A stretch of 64,000 nucleotides of DNA from Spinellus fusiger (Eukaryota > Mucoromycota > Mucoromycetes > Mucorales > Phycomycetaceae). The DNA lies in contig JALLLS010000054.1 in assembly GCA_025094145.1 (NCBI GenBank), positions 185,541 through 249,540 on the forward strand, in the 5' to 3' direction. The notes under the pieces were generated by a model. The model was not told the origin of the DNA. It was given only the letters and a program-made list of their open reading frames with translations, and ran no database searches. Within the stretch, counting starts at the first letter, position 1; each line of letters opens with the position of its first letter. Below, in pieces: positions 36,881 to 52,155 of the stretch. The translations under genes and the position numbers were made by a program.

Positions 36881-38278
36881 ATTTTTAGAGATTAAATAAT
36901 TTTATTGTGTGTTTATAAACACACTTCATTCTTTATTGTTTGAGAATTTCAAGTCTATATCATTCATTCACATGAAGTCATAGCAATATGAAGTAGAGCA
37001 TACAATTTGAAATATATACTCTGGGTTTCAAATAACACTAATTTTTCTGGGTCCTCGGTGTATTAACAGAAGAGTGTTTCTATGTATATCCCCCCTTTTT
37101 TTTAAACAATCTCACAGGGTGGCTAATATGCCTAATATGTGAATAGCAAACCACACCCAAAATAAAAAAAAATACTTTGAACTGTATTAACAGAAGAGAA
37201 GGGTAAAATACACTCAAAATAAAAATATTTTGAACTGAATTAAAAGAGTGTCTTATGATTCAACAGGTTTGAAAAGTCTGCCTGTCAAAAGAAGCGGTCG
37301 ATTTCTTAATCAACAAGATGCCATGGGTTGACAGATGAGAATCTTGTATTAAAATTTAACTTGAATCTGATTTTAGAGTATTTTTAGTCAACTTATACAC
37401 CATTATTAAAGTTGTCTGAAGTGTTGCAATTTGTATTTTATAATAAATCTATCGGATAATTATTAGCGTTTGACAGGATATTAATCCATAGAAGAAGAAA
37501 TAATAATAATAAAATTTACGCATTTTGTAGTTAGAAAATCTGATGTCTGGATTTATAAAAGCCAGTCAAAAATCTATCCAATATAAAGTCTCCAATGATT
37601 GAATTGTGAGATAAGGCTGTCAACACATTTCTAAATTTAAAATAAACAAGTATAATGTCTGGTCAATAATTACCTCGAGATTATTTAGTGATCACTACAT
37701 ACTAACAAGCTTTAAAGATAATCTTGCACGTGAGTATAGTAAGAGCTAGTGCCACATCATGGATCATTCCTTACAGACACCTTCATGCTATAGCTGCTGT
37801 AGACTGGCATGCTAATAACCCATTTTTGCTCTTTTGTTTTTCTAACCACCCCAAGTCTTTAATATCATATATAAGCTGTGCTCTTCCTACTCTTAATTTC
37901 GTTGAGATTCATTAGGTTATAGAAATAATTTAAGTCTTAAATAAATCCTGATAAAGTTAAAGAAAAAGCTAAAATAAAAATCAGCCTTTTCTTCAACAAG
38001 AAAGTGTGCATATACTTTATTTGCTAGTAGATAGGTTATGACTTGTAATATATACTTTTATCCATCTTAGTTATGAAAATGATAGAAAAAAAAGAAAAAA
38101 AATCACTAGAGGTAAGCAAAAACCTCACAAAAAGAAATATTAATGTCCTTTTTTTTTTTTTTTGACTTTGAAATAAACTATTTTCTCTCTCCAAAGAGGA
38201 CAAATGATGTGATTGATTATTTTATTTTATTGTGTTTCTATTTTGTTGGGAGCATCTAATAATAGGTGGAAAAAACCG

Positions 38279-38375
38279 GTTTTTTATTTATTTATTTTTA
38301 TTTTTATTTTTATTTTTATTTTTATCTTTATTTTTATCTTTCTTTATTTATTTATTTATTTATTTATTTATTAAT
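38279..38375 (+). repeat. TTTTA/TTTA microsatellite
   Basis: About 95 bp of TTTAT, TTTTA and then TTTA units, with occasional C substitutions. A T-rich strand of this length could be a transcription terminator-like or replication-sensitive tract; no further meaning is claimed. Confidence 0.85.
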
Positions 38376-38770
38376 TAATATATAGATTCATGATGTTTGT
38401 TAATATGGCATTAGCTACTATTTATTGTTATTGCTATTACTCACCCCATATTACTATTTTCAGTGCTTGCAATAGTAAATTCATATAGTTAAAATAATTA
38501 AGAAATAAGATTACACTCTTTATGCTTGAGAAAGAAATAATCTTTTCCTGTTTTCTGTTATTAATTTTTACCATAAAAAGCATAAAAATCGATTCTAATT
38601 CCCTGTTTTAATATATATAAAGATTTATATCCTTACTATTCATTATAAACATCTTCTTTTAACAAGTGTATAAAAATGTGCATGAGAAAGGAGGCAAAAT
38701 GCATGAGTTTTGAAATATGTAGCAAATATGTATAGAAAATGGCTTGGGTTGGGGTTCTTGTGAGATAAGG

Positions 38771-38845
38771 AGAAAAAAGAAAGGAAAAGAAAGGAAAAGA
38801 AAGGAAAAGAGAGGAAAAGAGAGGAAAAGAGAGGAAAAAAAGGAA
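38771..38845 (+). repeat. 10-bp polypurine repeat
   Basis: Seven imperfect units of GAAAGGAAAA / GAGAGGAAAA in direct array, an unbroken purine strand of about 75 nt located 110 bp beyond the stop codon of the FYR-domain gene. Confidence 0.85.
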
Positions 38846-38956
38846 AAGTAGAAGTGGCATAAAAGAGAAAAGAGAATGAAACAGTATTTAACTCGCTAAA
38901 ATAAGATTAATACACCATGAATCCTTACTGATTCAATGCTTTTGCTCATAGTAGCT

Positions 38957-41417
38957 TCAAGAGCTAGACGGCATTACAATAGTAGACATTAAGGGAGATA
39001 CTTGAAAGCCACGAGGAGATGTGGAAACATAGGTAACAGGCTCAGGAATGCCTGTTGAGCTTGCAGAAGAGGCACTACCAATACGAGCACTTGTTCGCCG
39101 CATTGCTTTGCCACGACTTCCACTGGTAGGCTCAAAATTTTGCCAAATGTAATTTTGGCATTTATCGGCGTTAGGAAGATCTTGAATCATCTTAGCAATA
39201 GTATTTTTGCGCAGACCAAAGAAATCAGGTCCTACTGGATTATGCCCATAGTCCATATTACGAATCGCAAAAGCTCTATTCAGAATCAATATTAAATTCA
39301 AATGTTAGATGAGAAATGATGATATTTCAAGTAGTTTTTCGAGGGGTTTTCTTTTCTTTTTTCTTTCTTTCTCTATTTACCTTCGAACAGCAATAGTCCA
39401 TACAGTGGTCGGAGTAGGTCCACGCCAAACCTCTCCTGGGTTATCGTCTGCGTCTAGTTGAAACTGATCATAAATGTTAGATCTGATTAATTTTTTTTGT
39501 TCCCAGCTCCGTCTCTATTCCCATTTCAATCGCTACTATCTGTCGTCTATTGATGAACTTACAATAGGCTCATCACCTCCATCGAGAATTTGACAAGTGT
39601 ATTGGGTATCACTATGTGCATCTATCATACTTCGGTACCACCTATTGATCAATAAGAATAATGGAGTATATAAGCATTGGTCTTATTCGTTATATCCTTT
39701 CTGTGTTGTGTATATTACTTTTTAACTCGATAGCCTACAGGGTAGATATAGCGTTGATTATGAAAGGAAGGTCTGTCCCATACAACTTTGCCAAGGTCCA
39801 ATACAGTCCATGAATCGACTTCAGCAGGCAGTACATACATGCCTTGGGAATTTCTATCAATCTCAACAAAAGCCCTTACATCGTTGATATTGGGTGGCTT
39901 TGTGTCTCTCTTTTTTCGTCTTGATTGGTGATAGTAAGCATCTACTGTATTTTTGACACTTTCGTGTGTATTCGGCTTGATGTTTTTTACAGAAGATGGG
40001 AAAATATCATAATGGTGAACATCCACCATAGTATTTGAGCATGCCTTTTCTTTCATCATTGGTGATAGCTTATGCTTGTTCCCAACCGGAATCAACTCCA
40101 TATCATTGACTATTTCAGAGGAAGGACATGTCCATGGTACTGAAGATGATGATGAAGAAAGAGAGGTAGGTGATCCTTCTGAAGAACGATGAAGTACAGA
40201 TTGAGCAAGGGAATGTGGAAAGAGTGTATAAAAAGGTCGTTTTTCAGGGCGTGTAGCAGGTTCGTTAGTGTAGCAGGTAATATTATAATCGTGTGTTGGC
40301 GACAAGGAATGTAGGTTGGCAGAAGTGCCTTGGTCATTAATACTATTCGATAGATCATTGGACTCCTTCTGATGTCCTGGGTATGGCTTTTCCATCCGGT
40401 AAGGAACAGACTCATTAAGCAAAAGTTTTACTGATGGCAGTGTTTGTAGCGATTGCGAAACAGATGCCTCGGGAATATTAGTGTTGGACTCGAAGTGTGA
40501 ACTATGGCGTACCTATTCCATTTGTAGGAAATTTTAGGAATAAAGTAATATTAGCTAACCAGATATTTTTATACAAGTTTCCTTTTTTATATAATAATAA
40601 CGCGTTGAACATCTTGTAATAAAAACCTACCGGATGTAATTGAATAAAAACTTGAATGGTATGGCTATAAAAGGATGACCTGATCTTTTTTAATTTCCCA
40701 GTTACTTGGAGAGTATTGCTAGTGTCATTTAGGATGGTAGATAATAACCCATGACCCTCCCATATCAATGATGATGTGTTCTTAAAGTCGATGTCATCAG
40801 TCGATATACTTTCTTCGTAATTGACGCTGTAGATTGCTGTGTCGTGTGCACTGTGTATTAATTGATCGGGACTATTTGTCAAACCCAAAAAAGGGAGAGG
40901 GTCCGTTAGAAAAGGAAATGAAAGTAATAAACACCCTTGGTTAATTTGCTTGCACTAAATTACTTTGTAGGAATACTATGAAACCCCATGATAAAAATAA
41001 AGCGGTGGGCAATGAAAAAAAATTTGAAGAACGAAAGAATAAGAAAAAAAAAACGAATACTTACCAAGAAGAGCATACAAACATTAGGCATTTTTTTAAA
41101 GGAACGCTGATCCACGAATCGTTTTGAGTTTCGGGATTGATTGGCATATCAAAAGAGCACAGACAATTGGTGTCCTGGCCTTTCACTGAATAATACACTT
41201 TTACTATAAATAAGAACATTAGTTTAAATATGTAGTTGATGACTAAATAAAGAGAGAGAGAAAAACAAGAAACTTGAACACAGTTAATTTAACAGCACTA
41301 CACACCTTTTCCAGTAAGTATCTGAGTAGGACAAGACTCATTGGAGGGGACTTTGTGTGGTAGTATTTCTGGCTGGACCATCATTTGATGAATAGACATA
41401 GTTTGCTGAGCCATCAT
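38957..41417 (-). CDS. FYR-domain (FYRN-FYRC) nuclear protein
   Basis: Seven exons: 41417-41306, 41203-41065, 40871-40631, 40512-39719, 39641-39563, 39463-39381 and 39275-38957; 588 aa. FYRN starts in exon 4 (SWTVLDLGKVVWDRPSFH, RYIYPVGYRVKK) and continues WYRSMIDAHSDTQYTCQILDGGDEPIF; FYRC follows with GEVWRGPTPTTVWTIAVRR, GPDFFGLRKNTIAKMIQDLPNADKC and ends with a Ser-rich tail. FYR domains pack as one fold and occur in chromatin proteins (MLL, TBRG1 and fungal relatives). The N-terminal about 390 residues are not recognised: a Met/Gln-rich start, a CLCSFDMPI segment, and a Ser-rich region with a basic stretch RRKKRD that could be a nuclear signal. The long third intron (41064-40872) is 193 nt. 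The function is inferred only as chromatin or transcription related. Confidence 0.82.
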
Positions 41418-42178
41418 GTGTGATTAAAAGATTGATTAAAGTGAACAAATAAATAGACAATAATATAGAAAGGCGAATAATGTATTATTGATAGGTATGC
41501 ATATATATCGTTGGAAATAAAAATGGATAGTAAAGGCAGTAGCCAAAGAGAAAGAGAGAGAGAGAGAGAAAATATGATTATTCTTGAAGTAACATTCTGA
41601 GATGACTCCAGATAATTCAGTTAATCTATTGCTCTTCCGATTCCTTTTTAATAGGGATAGGGGAGAATAGATAAACGAAGGGAGAAAAGAGGGAGATGTG
41701 ACACTTGTTTGTAAGTCTCTGTAGGGTACAGAGCAACAAATCCAAGAAAGAGAGAGAGAAAGAGAGAGAGAAATAGGGCAAAATAGCGCAAGATGGGGCA
41801 AATCAAAAAAGAAGGCAAAAGAGAAAGAAAGAGAAAAGAAAGAGGAGAAGGAAGAATAAAAAAAGATAAAGACGTTACCAAGTCAAGTCCCCATCCCCAA
41901 TAAATTATGTTTGATAATCATGACCAAAGGGCGGGATTCGTGTTTTAAAATGTAAGGATTTATTGAGCCTATCATAATGACAGATACAAATAAAGATAAT
42001 TGTTAGACATTTCCCCGAGATAATTGTTCATGAAGGGGGAGTCTCATAATTAATAGATAAATCACTGTAGCATTAAAGATGATATTAATGCACTCTATCT
42101 TTCTCATTATTGTTGTTTATTGACAGCATTTGCCCCTTGAATTTATTTCTGGAGTAAAGTAGCAGCTACCCAAGAGAT

Positions 42179-42411
42179 ATGATAGTAGCAATGATAATGA
42201 TAATAACAGTTATAACAATGATAATAACAGTTATAGCAATGATAATAACAGTTATAGCAATGATAACAGTTATAACAATGATAACAGTTATAACAATGAT
42301 AACAGTTATAACAATGATAATGATAATAACAATGATAACAGTTATAACAGTTATAGCAATGATAACAATGATAACAATGATAATAACAGTGGCAGTATAT
42401 TACTACTACTA
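42179..42411 (+). repeat. Long ATAACAGTTATAACAATG minisatellite
   Basis: About 230 bp built from CAATGATAA and CAGTTATAG/CAGTTATAA modules in variable order. It creates a 77-codon open frame made only of Met, Ile, Thr, Val and Ala on the + strand, which is treated as an artefact. Internal units AACAGTTAT/ATAACTGTT are near-palindromic. Confidence 0.9.
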
Positions 42412-44803
42412 ATAATAGTCAGCTATTCACCAATAATCATGTCTATTCTATTTGTTTCTTCATATTCTAATTACTATAATAAATCTTTAGACAGATATAG
42501 ATTCATAAGTCTTAGCAATGTTGCCATCTGTATACCATGAAAATGGACATTACCACGTGTTACATCTTTTGCGAAATAGGGATGGGAATTAGTTAGGATT
42601 CTTTACAAAGCAGCAGATTATTTGTTATATAGATAGTCTCCATCTGTGGCACCTCGGATGCTATAAGCATTTGTATGCTATTTGTAACGCAATCATTTGT
42701 TTATAATAGTACGCTACAAATTGTAGTGTCTTGCCTTGTCTATTCATGCTAGAGTATAAACCTCTTTGGTACTTACGTGACTCTGTAGATCTTTAATGGC
42801 GTGGTTTTTGGAGGTTACATTTTTTTTAGAATGAAAATAAATAAGCGATAAATTGCATATTACTGTGCATAAGTACATGTGTGTATAGTTGTGTGCACAC
42901 ATGCCTGTGAACTTCTCGACAGTTAGAAATACCCATTATAGCCCTCGGAATATTACAACAAGTTCGGCCTACAAATCGATACAAGAAAAGAAAATTACCC
43001 AAAAAGTAATTAGTATGAAACAGCAGAACACAACTTCATTGGTAGTACTACCTCTATTGTAAATATATTTTTATAAATTAGAGCTAAAAAAAGGCTCAGA
43101 AATACAGGTTTATCTATAGTACTGCTTTATTTCATTGAATATCACTTTACATAGTCAATTATTATACTATTATTTTTCATTTAAAATAGCTGACTCTTAT
43201 TACCATTTGAAATACTAAATTTGCTCTTTCTTTCTATTATCTTATCTAGATGAATAATTATTGTCCCATCGTAGTTTATTAAAGTAGTACGAGTAGGTCA
43301 CTAACAAAAAATGGTATATCCCTCCTTAATTTCTTTTTTTTATCCATAGCTTCCTAAAGTAGGTGCTATGGGTGCGCTACTGTAGAGGTTAGAATTAAAC
43401 TTACTGGATAAGTCGTTTTATGGACAAATTATAATCCAAAAAAGAGAGTGAATCAGTAAATCACCGAGAAAGAAGAAAAGAGAAAGGGGAGGATAGCAAA
43501 AAGATATGACATGATGGGCGGAAAGCATGGTAACAAAAAGAGTAGAGTGATATGTGCCAATTTCAATTGATCGGATTAGCATGCGCTGATCTAGCAAAAA
43601 AATAAAAACTAGTGCCAAAAGAGACTCAAGGCTATTTTTAAGTTAACTTGTAAAGTATCTCATTATTTTCACTGAGTAAAGTGGATTATTCCTTACAAAA
43701 CTACAAATACAGAAAAATCATAGCCCAGTAACATTGACATAAACAATGTATCAATGTATGGGAAAGATGTCTAAACTAAGTCTGTCGGAGATTTGTATTT
43801 CCATTTCATGAATGAAAAAAGATCTATGTCACACTAGGACTTGACAGCTCAGAACCCTTATTATAAATCATTTGCTATTTTGGTGCGTGGACTCAATAAT
43901 CTACCTTTTATAATATTTTCGTATTCCACCAAAGAATTGCCGTGCCAAGAGGCTGTTTATTTTCTGTGTCTATGGTGTACATCACATGACTATTTCAATG
44001 TTAGATACCATTTCTAGTCGACTCTGTCCTATCATGTTAGATACACAAATTCATTTTCACTCTGATAACAAAACGTAAATGTCTCAACTCCTTTCTTGTC
44101 TTTAGAAACGTATAGAGAAGGTTTTATGCTCCTAGACTGCTGTTCAAAGGCCTTGTATTAAACTGGTTTACTAATAAATTGTTTCATTGAAACCTCTTTG
44201 ATTCATCTTTATGGGAGTAATAGCGAGCATAGTAGTGTATATCTAAACAAATGGAAGCTGTATTTAAGTTACTATTTCGGTAGGACTTGATTGTAATAAA
44301 TAGTACTCAGTGTATGTCAGTTGATAAGGTAAGAGAGTAAGCCTATGTATTTAAATGTGCATAAGTCTACATGCACTGCTATAGATATATACATTGCTAT
44401 AGATATAAAAATATATAGATATATTGTCATATATAGATATAAATATATATCTATACAAAGAGAGAGAGAGAGAAATGTACACATACAAATGTGCATACAC
44501 AGATGTACAGATGTACACACACATAGACGTACACAGATATATATCGATATACCTAGCCTATTAAACCTGTATCATTTCTCCTTTTGCTATTACCTTATTT
44601 AGATATAGTTAAGAAATAGCATTAGTACAGACAAAATGAAGAAGAGTGTCTTATATGTAAATGGTAACTCCCTGCCAATTATCTGCCTGTTATATTTTTC
44701 TTTCTTCCATTAAATCTGGTGGCAATGCAGCTTGTCACATGTACTTGGCTTATATCTCTTCACAATTCTGTTCACAGAAAACCTAACAGTAATAATAATT
44801 GCC

Positions 44804-44876
44804 TATCAACGCGGTCTTTTTTTTGTATACTTATCAACGCGGTCTTTTTTTTTTGTATACTTATCAACACGGTCTT
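44804..44876 (+). repeat. 28-bp tandem repeat, 2.6 units
   Basis: Units start TATCAACGCGGTC followed by 8-9 T and GTATACT. Two full copies and a partial third (TATCAACACGGTC) are present. The CpG-containing core CAACGCGG stands out in otherwise AT-rich DNA. Confidence 0.88.
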
Positions 44877-45303
44877 ATCTCCGGAACAGTAAATAAATAT
44901 ACCAAGATAAATATTACAAGGAATCTAAAGAGTCCACCATTCTCACTTGATACTTTCTTCTTTCTATAAATGACAATAACTCATTTACTTCATTGTACTT
45001 CTTGAGCTTCCGAAAAAGAAAAAAAAGAAAAAAAAACACCTCAAGTTAGAGAATCTAATCCATTACCAGGGAAAAATACAAATATCTGAATAAGATAGGC
45101 TATTTTTTTTTATATATATCAACTCTTGCACCATGTGTCTTTAATACAGTGACTCGCTTCAATCCTGAATAAACATTGCGTCACCTTTGAGAGACTTTGA
45201 TTCAAGAAATTAGGATTAAGCAATAGCCAACAGAAGAGTAGTCTTTTCCTTTTCCCTTTTATTTATTGTCATATCCATACATTCACCTGTCGTATTGTTT
45301 GCT

Positions 45304-47089
45304 ATGAACACCTCATTAGAGATACCACGTTTGCCTTCCTGGGTTCTCTCTCAAAATAATACACTATTCGAAATCAAGTCCACTCGACAAACCCTCAAAA
45401 TAACACAAGTAAATTGTTCAAAGTCAATTTAGTATATGCATTTTTTATATGTATTCAAATATTTATTATGCATATACCTTTTTTTTATATCTATCTATTG
45501 ATAAAAACCCTATACAGACACATTATGCAACAAATCTCAAAAAAGGGGTAGATATCCTGGTGGTTATCTTGTCAGACGGTGTCTATTGGATTCCTGCTAT
45601 TGTAGATAGTAAACGTATATTAAACATCCCTGAGTAAGTCAATGACAGGATTTTTCTTTTTTCTTTTCTTTTTTCTTACAGTCATGCTATTGTAAAAGAC
45701 TACCACAGGGCCCAATCGAAAAGAAAATGCTTAAGCTTCACAATATGATTATTAATATCTCCAAAGTAATGATAGCTGTTCATAGAAGAGGAGAAGCATT
45801 GGGCATACATTTAGTCATACAAGAGTATACATTGGCAGAGTTAAAATCTACCAAACAAGCACAAGATCCAAAGGAAGTGAGTGTAGATCTTGATGTTCAA
45901 AGTTGGTTAGAAGAATTGCAAAACACAATGCCAGAGTAAGTTTCTCTCTTACTGTTTTCATTGTATATATAAAAAGAGGATGAGTGATAAGAATAGTGAT
46001 TTTTATGTGTATAGCCTAAGTACTGCTTCTATACAAGATCTGTATCCTTATAGTAAAGGTAGGGTCTACTTTTAGCAATAAAAATAGATAACAAAATATA
46101 GAAAACTCTGATGAGGCAAATACATTTTTAAGTACGCATGAAACTATTGTTCCTGGATTCGAATATATGATGGTCTTTTATTACAATGAGCTCACGACTA
46201 AGGTAGGGCGGCCATACAAAGAAATTTATTTCTAAGCTTATAATAGAAACCACTCAAGCGATATATAAGCTTTGAAGAAGCTCAAGAATGGAGAAAACGT
46301 TTAAAGACGAACACAAGAGCTCAGAAAATGGTAGTACATTGAGAAAGAAAGAAAGAAAATACAATTCGTTGGGCTTATAAATCTACAAGTCAATACAGGA
46401 TATCATTCAAAAGAAAAGTCAAGCATGGAAGATCCTAATTCATGAAACATTAGAAAATAGAAGTTTAAGCTTTAGTGGAGAAGATCTTGCACATGAAGGG
46501 ATCTTTCTAGAAGAAGATACATTGGATGAACAAACTGAACAAACTGAACGGAAACAGCAGGATGAACGGGATAAACAGGATACACGGGATGAACAGGATC
46601 AATGTAAGGAGCATAAAAAATAAGCAGGTGTCAAGAAGAAGTTGAGAAGAGAATAATCTCTCCTCCTCTCCCTTCTCCTTTATTTTTCTCTGACACCTTT
46701 TAATAGTGATTAAAACTAAGGCTCCGGAAACGCATATTAAGCAGCAATTATCATCAATAGAGGGATCATTACACAAATTCACAACGCAAGGGATTCAAAT
46801 GAACCTCATTAATTCACCAAAATCACCCTTGCAAGCAGTAGAGAACCTTACATTCTCTGGTATAAAGATACAACAGCCCTTTCTAGAAGACAAATCAGGA
46901 CAAACAAGTTTTTTCCCATTGACAGAAGATGACTTGGGTTGTGTATTACCTACAGTGTTTTTTGATTCAAAAAAACAGGCACCTCCAAATCATAGTGTAG
47001 ATAGTGTAGATAGTGTAGTAGTAGCTACTCCTGCTATAAGTTCAAGAGAAATGGAAGAGACAGGTGATTTTGATTCTGGTCTTTTTTAA
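45304..47089 (+). CDS. Putative shelterin TPP1/Tpz1-like OB-fold protein
   Basis: Eight exons: 45304-45408, 45518-45633, 45699-45935, 46015-46058, 46102-46202, 46247-46330, 46390-46603 and 46707-47089; 427 aa. The N-terminal about 150 residues look like the TPP1/ACD OB fold: IPRLPSWVL at the start, DILVVILSDGVYWIPAIV (beta strands 1-3, compare the VSDG core of human TPP1), IEKKMLKLHNMIINISKVMIAV, and GIHLVIQEYTLAEL before a KEVSVDLDVQSWLEEL helix. TPP1/Tpz1 bridges Pot1 to the duplex-binding side of shelterin and recruits telomerase. The rest is poorly conserved, with a Glu/Gln/Asp-rich repeat region (about 275-300) and a Ser/Pro-rich tail with the VDSVDSV repeat. The assignment rests on motif order, not a search. 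The 3'-splice sites of exons 3 and 7 have alternatives (exon 7 could start at 46399). Confidence 0.6.
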
Positions 47090-47413
47090 AGGAGAAAAGG
47101 AGAAGAATAAAAATAAGCTCTAATCTATGATGGTTAATCTGGTATATATCTATTCTATACATGTAACAGGAAAATGTGTGAACAATAACTATATTGTTTG
47201 AGTATTATCCTCCATCTATGACTATGACTATGACTATGACTATGGCCAAATATATATGTCTTATCTTCAAGCAGGAAAGAAACGCAATCACGTGCTACAT
47301 TATACCAAAGTATATTTATATTTATATATATATTTTAAAATATATTGCATATAGATATAGATATAGATATATCTGCACATACACATATATATGGATATAA
47401 GTAAGAAAAATAC
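47090..47413. other. Convergent 3' spacer with microsatellites
   Basis: Separates the stop codons of the TPP1-like gene and the kinase. It contains five ATGACT units at about 47217-47245 and a TATAGA run at about 47348-47372; presumably it holds both polyadenylation regions. Confidence 0.6.
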
Positions 47414-51102
<3,689 letters not shown>

Positions 51103-52155
51103 ATTAGGAATAATAAAATGATTAAGAAATTTCTCTAATAAAGAGAAAGAGAAAGAGAAAGAAAAGAGGAAAAAAAAGAGAAAAAAGAAAAGAGAAGAGA
51201 TTGCTAGTAAAAAGGATCAAGACTAAACTGAATTATATCAAAAACACATAAAAAGTAAGGAGGATTACGGAGTCATGGATGCCTACAACTGATGACAAGG
51301 GGGATAAAATGGACTAGAAGGTGCCCAAGGGAGATAAAGATAGGAGGGACCTATTGGTTAGTGGCTGTTCACTATATTTTTCTTTATTGGCCATAACCTC
51401 CTACATGTTGCTTTAGGCATCCTCATTCGTGTTGACTATAGGTGAATCATACATTAGTCTACAGAAAAATAAAGATCCACTCCAGAAATGGAGATGGTCC
51501 TGCTTTATGGTTCATTACCATTTGCACAGGTTTCTAGACAATTCAAGTGTGTTTGACCTATTTCATGTTGCATAAACCATGTGTTGCTTACTATGACCCA
51601 TGTTTTTCCTTCACTATTTTATTCAAACTATATTCACTTTACCCCTTCTCTCTATTACTTTTATGCATGTAAGATCCCAAAATTCAAAGCAGCACCGGAT
51701 GAAATACATGCCAAAGCAAGCGCTCATACGACAGGGCATCTTTATTTATTAACTCGAACGATATCATACATTTGAACCAAAAAGAGTATTTCTTTTTTGA
51801 GTTAAAATCTCGAACTCTTTTTCTTTTTGTCTTTAGACCAGTGTCCAATATTTTCTTGTAAAGTAGGTAGATATAATACATGACACAGATAATATCCAAC
51901 AAGAAATATACTTCCTATTCATTCCTATTGCCTGAAAAAAAAGTATAAAATAAAATAAGTCTTTCTCTTTTTCTCAAAGAAAAATAGCCGACTTTGCCTT
52001 TTTATAATTTTAGACAGCTGTATTTTATGTACATGCAAATAGTGATAAAAAAGGAGTAAGTTCTATAAAGTGATAAAAATGAGTATGTATATATGTATTT
52101 ATACAACATATATACACATATGTTCATATGGATAAGTGAATGAATTTGGTTTAAA
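51103..52155. other. Intergenic spacer upstream of the kinase
   Basis: No gene recognised. A purine-rich GAGAAA tract at 51136-51200 lies just upstream of the kinase ATG (non-template strand is pyrimidine-rich), as often seen in fungal promoters. Confidence 0.6.

Larger units (their letters stand above)
33438..38956. other. AT-rich tract with transposon debris and low-complexity DNA
   Basis: No intact gene. It contains an older Tc1-like remnant (36672-36880) and two strong low-complexity blocks (38279-38375 and 38771-38845). A slightly GC-richer patch at about 35200-35950 has no supportable frame; a tRNA A-box-like TGGTGTAGTGA at about 35866 lacks a matching B box. Confidence 0.6.
41418..45303. 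other. Intergenic tract rich in microsatellites
   Basis: No gene seen. GA/AG-rich tracts occur at 41549-41572 and 41746-41850, i.e. within 450 bp upstream of the FYR-domain gene. Further repeats are listed separately (42179-42411, 44804-44876); TATAGATA-type and AGAG runs lie at about 44380-44475. Confidence 0.6.

Noticed and set aside
41436..41881. Leu/Ser-rich hydrophobic frames on the - strand
   Set aside because: Produced by AGAGAG and AAAG tracts upstream of the FYR-domain gene; no domain, low complexity.
42179..42412. 77-aa Met/Ile/Thr/Val frame
   Set aside because: Pure translation of a minisatellite.
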